From Bigelowiella natans CCMP2755 (taxonomy: Eukaryota; Cercozoa; Chlorarachniophyceae): DNA of 43,545 nucleotides. Positions within the stretch are counted from its first letter, which is position 1, and each line of letters opens with the position of its first letter. Both the position numbers and the translations under genes were made by a program. The notes beneath the pieces are model-generated. The model saw nothing but the letters and a program-made list of their open reading frames with translations. It searched no databases and had not been told where the DNA came from. Positions 1 to 14,757 of this stretch are shown in pieces. Location: the NCBI GenBank assembly GCA_000320545.1, contig ADNK01000262.1, forward strand, positions 1 through 43,545. Reading direction: 5' to 3'.

Positions 1-3369
<3,369 letters not shown>

Positions 3370-4575
3370 GCCTTGATGGCTTTGACCACTGCAAAATCAA
3401 TCGTGCCAATTCGCTCCAGGTGTGTCATTCATTCGGGGCCAAGCTAGCAAGGGGGGAGGAGGGGGAGGGAAGGGGAGGGGGGTACTTCTGAGTCCGAATG
3501 ACTGCACCATGTTATTCCAAAAACTTCATCGTAGTTTATCAGCGATCAGCAATTAGCAATTGTTCTGATCTAGCAGTCTAGTAGTGCATGCTAGAGTGCG
3601 CTAGGCTAGCTAGCTAGAGTGCACATTGACTGATCGATTGATGCCATGCATCGATCTGGCGCATGTCGCTCGATCCAAGTCTAGAAATGTGCAGAGCCGA
3701 CAATCAGCAGAGTGCATTCAGTAAACTAACATAGCTAGATGGGGCCAATTATCTGCTATGCGTGGAGTTCTAGAGCTAGCTAGCTAGCAAGATCCATGGA
3801 TGGATCTAGAGATGTGCAGGCATGCACAAATGAGATTTTCCGGGCTTGCTAGCTTGTCGGCAACATTAATAAGACCTGTAGACGGGCTAGCTAGCTAGCT
3901 AGCATGCAATGAACCACATGCAATGCTAGCAATGGCTACCTAGCTACCTAGCTAGCTAGATGACTAGATGGCGGGTTGTCAGACAGATGCGATGTATGGC
4001 TAGCATGCCTAGCTAGCTAGATGCGAGTACCATCTCTAGATCTAGTTAACTAGCACCGGCGCTGCATGCCACTAAAAGTAAGTGCGCGGTGTGGACCTAT
4101 GTTAGATGACACATGCAAACTGTGTGCACCGTGCCTGTCATTGTCGCTGTGCTTGGAACGCGCAGAGTGCAGTTGCGTTGCAAACGTTCCTGAACGCACG
4201 CTAGCACACCGGCTGCTACACTATCTAGCCATCATGAAAACACAAAACTCAAATTCGGTCTAGCGTGACTCAGTGATTTGTGCAGACAACTTAACGTGAA
4301 CACACCAAAACAAGAAGGATGATGCCACAAACCCATGTGTATGAAAGAAAGCAGTACTTCCAAAGTTCACTTCATGTTGTCAAGCCTGCTACTTCTAAGA
4401 GGTAGTAACATGCCAAGCTTCCCGAACAAACAAATGTCAGGGAATCCTTAAAGTGTGAAAATTTGTTGCAAGCTAGTAAGCACGCCACAGTGCTCGTAGT
4501 AAGGGGACAAAATTAAGCAAAAACGGAATTCGAATGGCCCCAAATCAATCCAGATATCGAGGTAATACAAAGTTT
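3370..4575. other. Intergenic region with CTAG-rich palindromic block
   Basis: No gene is supported between the ankyrin start and the kinesin stop. From about 3540 to 4060 the sequence is dominated by GCTAGCTAGC-type words, with GCATGC and CCATGG also present. This is a self-complementary composition unlike the neighbouring coding DNA. A poly-purine GGGGAGGAGGGGG stretch lies at about 3450-3482. Short open frames here have no domain support. Confidence 0.75.
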
Positions 4576-5674
4576 TCACTTGCTCATGCCCCTCTTGTGA
4601 GACGTGATCATCGAGCCGCGGGGTATGGTTGGGCGACGAGATCGGCCGTGCTGTCTCGCACTCATACTACCCCCCCCCCTCACTTTGGCTGGGGAGACCG
4701 GAGCAGATGCAGGGACAACACGCTTAACCTGCTTCGTGGGCTTGCCTAGCTGGCACTGGTTCACCTTCGAGGCGAACCTAAGGGAGCAGATGGTTTCGTT
4801 CTGCGACTGCATTGTCGGGGAGAGGTTGACGAACATCATCGTTTTCCCGTCCTTCCCGAAGCAGTTCTGGAGCAAGTAGGTCAGCTTCGAGTTCCTGTAA
4901 GGGATGTGGGGGCTCTTCTGCGCGATGTTGAAGAAGACGTCAGACAGGCAGCTCAGACTTTTGTTGATAGCTTGCGTCTCCTTTAGTCGATCGCCAGTAA
5001 CCTGGCTTCGTGAGAGCCTCTCACTCCCCGCGAGGTCACATAGATGCAGCTGCCCCGTGGCCTCAAGGCCTTGCTTCTTATTCGTTCCAGTAAGGTACAT
5101 TGTGAAGACGCTATGGCTCCGGCTTGATTGTATGTTCATCTTCGTTGCTGCTACCGAGCGGGCCTTGTTTGCCTGTACAATGAGGTCTGCGACAGCCTCC
5201 ATGCTTTTAACCTATGTGTATGTATGCGTAAATACTCGGATATCTTTGCAACTATGTCGAGGTCAAATGCAGATTTGCAGGACCATATCAAAAATCAATG
5301 GAAACACCCACCCACCCCCCCACACACACACCCACACACAACCAGCACAGAGCAGCGCGCGCTTGACGTACCTCGACTTTCGTAAGGCCGACGACTTCTA
5401 CATTGTCCCTGCTCTTCGAAAGCTTGATCTCAAGGCCACCAGCCTTTTGCCCTTTACTGTTGTTGTTGTTGTTGTTGCCGAGGAGGTCACGAATGGTCTC
5501 GTTGTATATCTCTAGGAAAGACACACGTAGCACATACTGCCAGCCCTGCTGCTTCAGCCGACTTGCTTGTTCGAGAACCTACCCCAAGGAGAACAGCAGA
5601 GCACTGAATCACACTCCTGTTGCGATGGCGGCGAGCACTAATACACTACTTGATAGACAATGGTGGTGGTAGTT

Positions 5675-5710
<36 letters not shown>

Positions 5711-5914
5711 CCTTCTCGATGGAGCGGGGAATCATGCCGCGCATTTCTCCATCCGGACTTCCCTGCATCGTATGCGTCTTCCCTGAGCCGGTCTGCCCGT
5801 ACGAGAACAAGCACACGTTGTATCCATCCAGGGCGCTTTGCACCAATGCCGACACCTAATTTTTATTTTTCAAATGCCCAATAAAGCGAATATGAGTTGA
5901 TGATACATGTGAGT

Positions 5915-5997
<83 letters not shown>

Positions 5998-7786
5998 ACC
6001 CCCCCCCCTCCCTCTCCTCTTACCTCCTCAAAGCATTGTGCCTGCGTGGACTCGAAACGGAATACGTGGTCAAACTTGAAACGGTGCTTCTTAGAGCGCT
6101 CCCCGACGCTCTGGATCAACACCGTTCGGCTATCAGGCTCGAATCGAATCGGGGTTCCCACGTTTTCGCCGTCGTGGGACAGGAACGGACGCACTCTGAC
6201 CATCACGCGGATGTTGCCCTTCAGGTCTTGGATCTGGTTGTGGAGCTCACGCCTCGTCATCTCTGCATGGAACATCTGCTGCTTTAGGCGGTCATTCTCC
6301 TGCCTCAGATCGTCGAGCTCCTTGTTGAGGGACTCCTTATCGGCGAGTTCAGCCCTCTGCGTTTCGAGCTGCATCGTCATATCCATGAGCCTTTGCATTT
6401 GCTGCTGCTGGTTGCTGTCAGCGACATTCTCAACCTGCATCTTCTGCAAGGAGGAGATCTCAATGCTCTTCATGTCAACCTCGCGCTTCAGTTCGTTGTT
6501 CTCCGCCATGATCTTGTTCATTTGGCTGGTGTGCTCACTCATGGCGCCCCGGAGCTTCTTGGCCTCCTCTTCTAGCCCCTCTTTGCGTAGCTTCACATCC
6601 TCTAAATCGCGCTTAAGACCGTCCCTCTCCCTTTCGACAAGATTCAAACTCTCCCTGCACTTGTTCTCAAGTTCAAAGCGCATCTGCTGGTTCTCCTGGT
6701 TCTTCTTCATAAGTTCGTCGGCACGTTCCTTGTAGTCCTTCACCTCGCTGTGGGCCTTCTCGAGCTGCTTTTTCATCTCGGTCAGGTGCTCTCGCGACTG
6801 GTCGAACATCTTCTCTTGCTGCTGCATCACCATCTTGAGCTCTTGCACCTTGGCCTCAGTCAAGAGTTTCCCCATTTTGATCTCCGTAGCGGACTTCTCA
6901 CTGGCATGAACTTCGGACTGTAGACTCTGAATCTTTTCGCGCGTATCTCTGATCTCAGATTCTAACCTGCCAATGCTCTGTTCCTTGGACTTTATCTCCT
7001 CTTGCAGCGAAGTGACCGATCGTTCGGAAGAAGCAATCTTTCGCCTCTCATCCTCAAGCTCCCTGTCGTACTTGGAACGAAGCTCTTCCAAGTCTTTCTG
7101 GCCTTGCGCCTTCAGGTCGTCGTACTGCTTCTTGAGATCCCTCTCCATTTGCGTGAACTTCAAGAGTTCCATCTCGGCGCTGCGCTCCTGCTTCTTCATT
7201 GACTGGATTTGTGAATTGAGCTCATCCTTCTTTGCATGGAGCTGCTCTTGTAGCGCCGACACCTCCTCTTTCAGCTTGGATTCGAGGAGAGCAAGAGAGC
7301 TCTTCTCTTTCTCCCAAGCTTCTTTCTGTGAGGCCGCTTCCTGGACCTTCTGCTCCAGGATAGCTGTGGCGGTTTTGGATTGAGCGCAACTCTCTGAGAG
7401 AGTGTCGATTTGACCCCTGAGTTGGGTTTCGATGTCTGTTCTCCTTTCCTGAGTAAGTGCGAGAGGAGGACAGAGAGGGTCATGCATGCCACAACAATCA
7501 ACTAGCTTCTTTCTAAATAATGAAGGATATCCTACCTCTGCTTTCTGCAGCCGTTCCTTCAGGTCGCCGCTCAATTTCTCGAGGTTTTCGACCTATCAGT
7601 TCACACAGCAAAAATTTAAATTAAATGCAAAGTAACAGCGTGAGATAGGCCTTCATAATTAAGTTAAAAACTGTACTTGTTGGATTCTTTGATCCATTTC
7701 TCCTTTTCGTTTTGCTTCCTCCTCCCTTAAGAATGTAGCACAGTGTAAGAAAAACTGAGAAAACAAAAAAAAAGAGCGAGCGAGCG

Positions 7787-7840
<54 letters not shown>

Positions 7841-8949
7841 GTGATACATTACCGAATGTCAGCCCTCAGTTGTGCTTTACGATCAACAAAACCGCGAAGC
7901 AACTTTTTGATTTTACGGAGAAGAGCCTGAGGGGAAATGAGAGAAGGGGATTCGTTATGATCCGATACTGTCGAAAGCGAACTCTTAAAAGTACCCTTTG
8001 ATCGTCAGAGTACTTCTTGAGCTTAAATTTTTGGATTGGAATCTATTGTGGATATAACTGGGTGTGAGAAACAGTGGGGAACTTCGTTGTTGACAGACTT
8101 ATTAGAAGAGATAGTACCTTGGTTGACACATACTCATCTCGTTTCAGTTCAAACTCACCGCCAAAGTACCTCTCAACCATCATCTCTACTGGCCTGTAGA
8201 GGAGTCATTCTTACGTAAGATAGAATTAGGAGACGCTGAGACGTTAACCTACCCCAAATTTGTTAGATCCTCGACACCCTCCTCAATGATCAATGTCCCC
8301 CCCCTCATTTTCTTCTCAGGAGACGAGTTGGTTGAAGCCTATAGATGTATACAACGGTAAGGATACTTCTTTTGCATTGATGAGATTGTCTGTACCAACG
8401 GCGTATTGCTTGGACTTGTTCGCTTCGATCCAATCAGGTTGGCAAGAGATCCAGACCCTGGCCTTGAATTAGATCTCGATCCTGCTCTTGAGCTCTGCCT
8501 GGAACTCGCACGCCTATTGGTTTGCAACTTTTATTTTGATCATATATTACAGAAGTAAAAGACACTACTAGACCTGGTCGTATTAATGCTTGCCCTCGAT
8601 GATATCGAAGTCCTTGATGCTGAGGAGACGCGAGTGTTCCTCGACCACGGTTGGAGGCTGTATTCGTGTTCAACTTAAATCGTGTTTGTGTTAGAAACAT
8701 GAAAATGTGGCTCACCTCTTCCCGGTAACCTTTGCCTTCCTGGTAGCTCGTGTGTTGTAAGGTTTCGAGTTTTCCTTATTTTCTAAGTACAAAGAGTGCG
8801 AATTTACAGCGGGCATGAATTGGTTTTTTGTATTTCCTTAAGGAATCTGCACGCAAGATGTAACGAACTCAAAAATTCACTGTACTTTCGATGCGCATTG
8901 ATGTCGGGATAGCAGATGGTATCTTGAGGCGTGAGCGTGTGCGATCCAT
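4576..8949 (-). CDS. Kinesin-14 (C-terminal motor kinesin)
   Basis: A minus-end-type microtubule motor. Fourteen exons join in phase: 8949-8886, 8782-8716, 8657-8574, 8513-8396, 8338-8253, 8193-8118, 8021-7995, 7926-7853, 7725-7677, 7592-7536, 7448-6024, 5855-5712, 5578-5372, 5211-4576. They give 1037 residues. The N-terminus is Ser/Arg-rich with a KEN tripeptide at 24-26. A long coiled coil follows (about 210-640), then the neck [12 protein letters not shown] and the motor at the C-terminal end. Motor motifs seen: GQTGSGKT (P-loop, 729-736), NIQSSRSH (switch I) and [11 protein letters not shown] (switch II). Motor at the C-terminus behind a coiled coil defines kinesin-14, known for spindle bundling and pole focusing. 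A poly-Asn run follows IRDLLG, encoded by a GTT repeat. The basic tail [20 protein letters not shown] ends the protein. The first small exons are inferred from splice phase. The identity is secure; the orthologue within kinesin-14 is not assigned. Confidence 0.93.
5460..5478 (-). repeat. Coding GTT/AAC trinucleotide repeat (poly-Asn in kinesin motor)
   Basis: A short trinucleotide repeat inside the kinesin motor exon encodes six asparagines directly after the conserved [12 protein letters not shown] segment. This is a surface loop where kinesins tolerate insertions, so length variation may be neutral. Confidence 0.85.
5670..5996. repeat. (TAG)n and (TA)n tracts in kinesin introns
   Basis: A (TAG)n tract at about 5673-5710 abuts the splice donor after exon 5855-5712. 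A (TA)n tract at about 5919-5996 fills the preceding intron. A (GA)n tract sits in another kinesin intron at about 7790-7837. Confidence 0.93.
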
Positions 8950-9560
8950 GGCTATGATAGATGAGGATCCTTCCTTGCTCTGATTGCTTGAATCCCAGTC
9001 TAACAAAATTTACATTCTCAGCATACTAGCCACCAAATTTCTTCCCATTGTACTTTGCATAACAAAATTTTGACTATTGGTATCTAAACCCTCCCCTAAT
9101 TCATTGAGGCAACCAGTAAAGTCTGCTCGTCGATGCTGGTATGCCAAAAGTGATATATTTTATTTTCAGCCTTATTTTAATCAAGCTCTGTAAACAAGGA
9201 GAGCACAATCAGACCATTAGTGTAATACGACATGCAAATATTCATATCGCGATTTCATGTTCACGTTTACTCAGTATCCATTTTTGGACAATTTGACAAA
9301 ACAATATGCTGACCAACAAATCGCCAACGGTTAGGAGATCAAACAGAAAATTGTCCAAATTTGAAAAGGACCCGATTTTATGAAAATAGACAGTCGTTCA
9401 GCAAAAATGTCTTTGATTCAATACTTCGTCAAAGGAAGCTTTGTTTTTTGAGCATTGCATCGAGGGCTTATTTCAGGGATCCATGAGATCCTCAAGTGCG
9501 ACGTAGATTCTGCAAGGTCGTACGAATAAATTCAAGGACATATTTGGTTAAGATCCAGGA
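8950..9560. promoter_or_regulatory. Shared upstream region, kinesin-14 and EF-hand gene
   Basis: Divergent intergenic DNA between the kinesin start codon and the first supported coding sequence of the EF-hand gene. It is AT-rich with no convincing open frame. I see no specific motif I would assign. The role is inferred from geometry only. Confidence 0.45.
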
Positions 9561-9569
9561 AGAATCCCG

Positions 9570-11541
9570 TTCAGGTGGAACCCTCTTCATCAAAAGTAGT
9601 GTTCGAACTACATGCTCCTCCCTATCCTGGTACATCTCTGTTCTTTTGCACCAATTGCAGAAACATTTCCGGTTTTCTAAAGGGTTTGATACAATCTCTC
9701 AGTAGTGTTTTGGTTAGTATGGAACAGTTCTTGCCGTCTCTGGCATCAATGTCTCGAAGAAGGAACGCATTACAATCAAGACTATAGATGTGGGCATCGA
9801 GGGTGTGAAGGAGAGCTTTCAGGATGCTGTAAGCTTCGGTTTTGCATCAGAATGCGAGCTTACTATCGCACAGAGTTATTGTTCAAAAGAAGGTTCGCAA
9901 TTCCTTTTTTTACGTGCTCTAATTTTCATTGACAAGTCTGATAATATAGGCAAGGAGGATACCTTTTGCAAGAGTGGTCTATTGAACTCATGTGAGTTGT
10001 TGAGACCGAAGTGCATTGGTTTTGAGATTGATCGATGCAGTGATGATATCGAGTGCTGCCAATGCTCATTTGTCGACTGTCCTCTGTCGGTAAGAACTCA
10101 CACTTTTCACATCAAATACACAATAAATCCATCGAAATAAATTTCTCCTCAGAAAGCCGCTTGCAACAAGATCGCCGAAGAATGTTTTTATGCTGACTTT
10201 GTCACGCTTCAACTCGAGGACAATGAGATTAAAATTCTAAGGTGATTTCATCTGTTTGCCTCAAGTCCTTGATATCCTAAGGAGAAACCCTCATGTTTTC
10301 AAGGAAACTCTTCGAAAAATTCGACGAAGATGCGGATGGCATGCTGAATTTCTCAGAAACCATGAGTCTTATTGAGGTGGATATGCATACTTAAGTTTGA
10401 CTCGGGGTGACGACTTCCTTTTATTAACAGAAAGCGGAAACAAATGCAACTAAGCCGGCGAACAGATTGGCAGACAGGTCGAAAATATTGTCGGAGTTCC
10501 AACAAATACAGCTATATTATATTCATTGTCCAAGACTTATCAACTAGAATAATCATTCTGGTCACAGAAAGGTTCCACACTATTCTCTTACATACTATTT
10601 GAAATTCGTGATACATTCTAGGCCGAGCAAAAAGAAATCTCTCCCTACTGGTAAAATTATTATCAACGAACGAGTTATCGAAAAAACCACAGTAAAAAAT
10701 CTTGGGCGAGAAGACTTCGAAAAGCTATGCGTTACCGTGAGCGAGAATCCTTCCAAGGTTAGTGCGATAGATAGTGTGAAAACAGCTATTACATACACGC
10801 ACATGCCTTTTCTTACATATTATCACCTGTAAAACTTTACTGTCCATTCTAGGATGATATATAACTCTTTGCACCCCTCGATCTTATTTTTTCCACTGTA
10901 TTTGGGAACTCCTAGGGAGTTTCCCTTGGAACCTTCTTTAAGATTTTCGCTAAGCACCACGGCTGGTTCTACCAGCACATTCAGCGCCTTGTTCACCACG
11001 AACAGTATCAGATCATGCGAAGGTTCTTACCTAAATTTCATTAGATATAGTGAGACTATATTCACGTCCATATTCCCCGGGATACAGAGACGGGTGCTCT
11101 ACCACCGCGAAGGCCAAGGAAGAGATTGATCATAATATAGCTGTTGCAATGCGAAAGGTTGTTAAAGTCCTCTGAATGCCCATGCCATATTTGAGCGAAC
11201 AATTTATCAGGACGGTATCCTTGTCGCTGACACTGCCCATAGCAAGTTAGCAGAGGATCCATGCGATGCAGAACCTGTCTTGAAAGAGCAACACCAGACC
11301 ATTGAAGACAATGTAGTTACAACGGGCCAACCAATGACAAAAATGGCTGAGAAGCCCGTGGAAAAATCTGTCAATGCAGAGGTTAAGCTGTTGAAATGAA
11401 TGAGAGCACATGTTTGTAAGAATATTTATCCGTACTTTTGCACCATTTTAGACATTTGAAACGCAACCAGTCACTTTCGGTGTGTTCAAGACATTAATCA
11501 AAATGGTTGGGGGCTTCTGGGAACAACTAATGGAGCTGTGA
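9570..11541 (+). CDS. EF-hand protein of unknown function, multi-exon
   Basis: Phase-consistent exons: 9718-9828, 9851-9892, 9973-10089, 10153-10241, 10304-10376, 10431-10477, 10622-10757, 10916-11022, 11088-11157, 11196-11381, 11452-11541 (stop). They encode about 355 residues. A more N-terminal exon near 9570-9680 (FELHAPPYPGTSLFFCTNC) is likely, but its junction is unresolved. One EF-hand is clear: KLFEKFDEDADGMLNFSETM, with loop ligands D-D-D-N-E at positions 1, 3, 5, 9 and 12. The lead-in EIKILRKLFEKFDED recalls the EF-hand of plant-type phosphatidylserine decarboxylases. No catalytic decarboxylase segment follows, so I do not call it that. A Cys-rich stretch (IECCQCSFVDC) precedes the EF-hand. 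The C-terminus ends KTLIKMVGGFWEQLMEL. The join at 11157/11196 is either a 38-bp intron or a one-base deletion. Confidence 0.7.
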
Positions 11542-11669
11542 AAAGAAGACGTCTAATGGAAGTCAGGTCGAACTCTGAAGTAAATGTGTCAGTTCTGTGG
11601 ATCCTTTGCCAGTCCGAAATCCTAAAACAGATCTAAATTACACGCACAACAAGCACCTGCCGTCTCATA

Positions 11670-11713
<44 letters not shown>

Positions 11714-12585
11714 GATGTTACTGTGTCTATTATGAGCGATCCGATTTTGTAGTCCTGTGTGAAAGGATGCGTCGAGGTGCATGCGTCCAACAACAGTCAC
11801 TAGCTAGCTAGGTCACTCGGTAAGTCTAGCAGTAATACCAATGGTGAACATGCAATTCTAAAATTGTGAACAAGATGACATGCGACATGGCAAGTGAAGG
11901 TGAAACAATCTAGCAATGATCGTCATGAAGGCGTACCTGCTCTTCACGGTGGTGTGATGCTGTCTTGGCGGGTTCTACAGGCATGTCAGGCACGCGTGCA
12001 ATCTAGCAACGCTGCAATGCTTGCGCGAGATGTGGTTGCAAGAAACATTCTTGAGACGAGCGCATGCGTGGCGAAGTGAACAAAACGAACGAACAACAAC
12101 ACTAGCATAGGCATGCTAGCACTAAAGCATGCCGTGAGCCACTCTAGCACTGCTAGCTGCTAGTTAACTAGCTAGCTAGCTAGGAAAATTCTCCAGCTAC
12201 TAGCCAGCTAGCCAGGCTGCCAAACCGTCACGGCGGTGACGCATTCTGATTGAATTGAGACGCACGAAGTGGCATGCCTACATACTAGCTAGCTAGCATG
12301 CTAGCATGCGTGCACAGCACCAGTTTAGCTAGCTAGTAGTGCATGTCATTGGTCTCAGAGTGCACGCTAGCACCTCTGACACACCTACCTAGACATGCAA
12401 CAGCTCTAGAGCGGTCCACCTAGCGTTGCACATCACTAGATCATTGCATGTGGGTACAGCGCTCTGCGCACAGCCATACATGCACGTACATGTACCGATG
12501 ATGGGTAATGTGTAATGGCTGCACTGACAACGCCGGAAGCAGCACAGTATAGATTTGCTAGCTTCAGCATCCAATCCATCATGCT
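11542..12585. other. Convergent spacer rich in CTAG and GCATGC palindromes
   Basis: Lies between two 3' ends (EF-hand protein and HOP2). A (TA)n tract is at about 11670-11710. From about 11800 to 12420 there are many GCTAGCTAGC, GCATGC and TGCTAGCATGC words. No gene is supported; short open frames lack domains. Confidence 0.75.
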
Positions 12586-14246
12586 TCATCTAGGGACCAT
12601 TTGAGAAATCTCAGACAGCATAGTTTCTGCAGATTCATCTAATTCCAGACCAATCTTATCCTGAAAAAAAATGCTTTAAGTATTGTAGAATGGGTTTAGT
12701 GGTACCTTACCTGTAATTTTTTCTTTTTCATAGAGCAATTTTCTAAGAACACTCCTACCATATCGGTCACCTTTGGTTCCATGCAAATCTCTTAATTCCT
12801 TTGTAATCAGATGCTTTAATCAAACAACTTACCGCTCTTCTCTTTTTCTTCCAATGGCCCTGAATATCATTCAAATTAGGGTATTGAACAGTTTGTATTT
12901 GGGTTTGTTGATAATGCGAATGCTAGTCTCTCCAGTTGGAGCAGCGAGAACTTACCACGAAATCTCTCAATTCACGATCCATCTCATTCAGCTTATCTTT
13001 GGAGAAACACGTTTGATTTTCCTTCAATTGTTGAAGGTACACTTTTGAACAAAACAAACCAAAATCAGAGTCACTATCTCTACCACAAGCTTCGTCGATT
13101 CCTTAAAATTCACCTCTTTTCTCCTCGAGCTGAATAATTATAATATGCATATCAGCTTGGCAATGTGATCGCTAAATGCAGTCTCACCTGCTGGGCAGCC
13201 TTTTCTAGACTTTGTTCCAATTGTTCATCGGTCAACGAAGCTTCAAGGGATCCGATGTCTTTTCAAGTAGAAAAACGTGTGTTTCTAGTGATAGGATGAT
13301 CGAAAAAATGTTACCAGCTGTCACATTTTTAATGCTAGTTTGCAATTCTGCGTGGTCTTTTTTCAACTGAAAATTTGATGCACAATTAATTAAAGTCTGG
13401 TTTGATCTTTATAGTTAAGAGAATTATCACTTCGCCAATCTTTTCATCAATCTCTTTCATTTTCTCAGCCGACACTGTTTCAAAATTGCTCTGACATACA
13501 CATTATAAATTCACAATACGGACAATTCACTGGGCCTAGAAGTCGAATTATTTCAACCTGATTTGGGTAATATAGTTTCGTCTTCCCGAATTCTTGGCAA
13601 ATAAGATCTCCTGAAACATTTCAGTTGCTTCAGCATGGGTTAATTTAGGAAACTTATTTCTACCCTCTTTTGAAAGAGCCTCTAGGACAGTGGGAACCTA
13701 TATGGAAAAAAAAAAAATACTGTCACAACGAATCGGTGTTTCGGAGAAGCAACCTACCATGGACTTTTTCACTGTGCTGTGTAAGTTGTCAAATATCTGG
13801 GTATGGCTATATGGGCGATTTTGCTGATTTAAATTATCGAATGAGGATAATTGCTTTGAAAAAACACACCACTATGAGTTTGGTTCTATTTTGAACCTTC
13901 AGCAGATAATCTTTAACTTGAGTGAGTGAGCTTTCCCAAGAAAGCGTCGCAGCCTTCTGGCTTTTTTTCGGTGGCTTCTTTTTACTATTTTTGGTCTTTG
14001 GAGCAGGAGACTTTCGTTTCTTTCCAGCCTACGTCAAAAAGTTCTTAGGAAACTATTATCCAGAATGAGAAATACCTAATCGAGAAGGAAATGCTTCACT
14101 TCTGATTCGGGCGAGGTAACCTTCTTTGAGGGTGTAGATTTCTTTCTTTTTGACGGTGTGGACTTCTTCGAGGTCTTCTTTGCCTTAGAGGATTTGGAAC
14201 CTGTGTCTTCTGGAGGTGCGAAGTCGGAGTCTGAGTCACCACCCAT
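12586..14246 (-). CDS. HOP2: HOP2 (PSMC3IP), meiotic homologous-pairing protein
   Basis: Partner of MND1 that helps Dmc1/Rad51 find and invade homologous DNA in meiosis. Thirteen exons: 14246-14100, 14028-13897, 13823-13758, 13697-13664, 13610-13558, 13490-13431, 13366-13315, 13258-13188, 13129-13114, 13041-12956, 12859-12833, 12798-12711, 12660-12586. The winged-helix signature QNRPYSHTQIFDNL, then EALSKEGDLICQEFGKTKLY and YYPNQSNFETVSAEK, aligns clearly with the Hop2/TBPIP family. A coiled coil follows, then the basic HWKKKKRRA segment and a GLELDES ending similar to GIETDED in animal Hop2. The N-terminus carries about 80 extra residues rich in Lys, Ser and Pro, not in animal Hop2. One exon (13129-13114) is only 16 nt. 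The last jun­ction is out of phase by one base, beside a six-T run at 12717-12722. The start is the first ATG before the acidic GGDSDSDF segment. Confidence 0.92.
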
Positions 14247-14757
14247 GACTGGCGAAATAGGCTTTCGAATTTTGTGGCACGGGGAACGAGCAATGGCGGG
14301 AAGACGTTCCGTTTCCTGATATTCTCTAGAAGGAAAAGAGACGGCAACAAATCGGCAACAACTCGCCAACAACATATACATGTTGCGCATGCATCAAATT
14401 CATATTATGAAGTAGAAACTACTACAGTAACAAATAATATTTTGCACAGATTCGTGCACCAAGCCTCTCCTTTCCTGCTTTTGTTGATTTTTCCCGAACT
14501 CTGATCGTATTATTCAATGTTAAAGATGCGATATGTCTGCAACAATGTTCACAACAAGTCAGAACGAGGAAAAGCAATAACACACTGTGAACAGGAACGA
14601 AATAACCGTTTGTTTTGTACTAAACTCATACTCGAATTTAGCTTTCCGACCATATCGGGATGTCGCAGCAAAAAAGTCCACAGCATTTTTTGCCCTTTAC
14701 AACAATTTTGAAAATTATCGCTCATTTCCCAAAGACATATCGGGGGGGCACTATCCG
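14247..14757. promoter_or_regulatory. Divergent upstream region, HOP2 and coiled-coil gene
   Basis: 511 bp between two opposite start codons. It contains GCGGGAAG at 14296-14303, close to an E2F-type site. The sequence is otherwise AT-rich, without a supported open frame. The promoter role is inferred from geometry and motif only. Confidence 0.5.

Noticed and set aside
3540-4060. CTAG-rich block as a transposon or CRISPR array
   Set aside because: There are no regular spacers, no terminal repeats and no transposase frame. It is irregular palindrome-rich sequence.
6046-6735. Plus-strand Ser/Leu-rich frame opposite the kinesin coiled coil
   Set aside because: It is the antisense shadow of a long coiled-coil exon.
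10153-10376. EF-hand gene as a phosphatidylserine decarboxylase
   Set aside because: The EF-hand region is similar, but no catalytic LGST/GGST-type motif or decarboxylase core follows.
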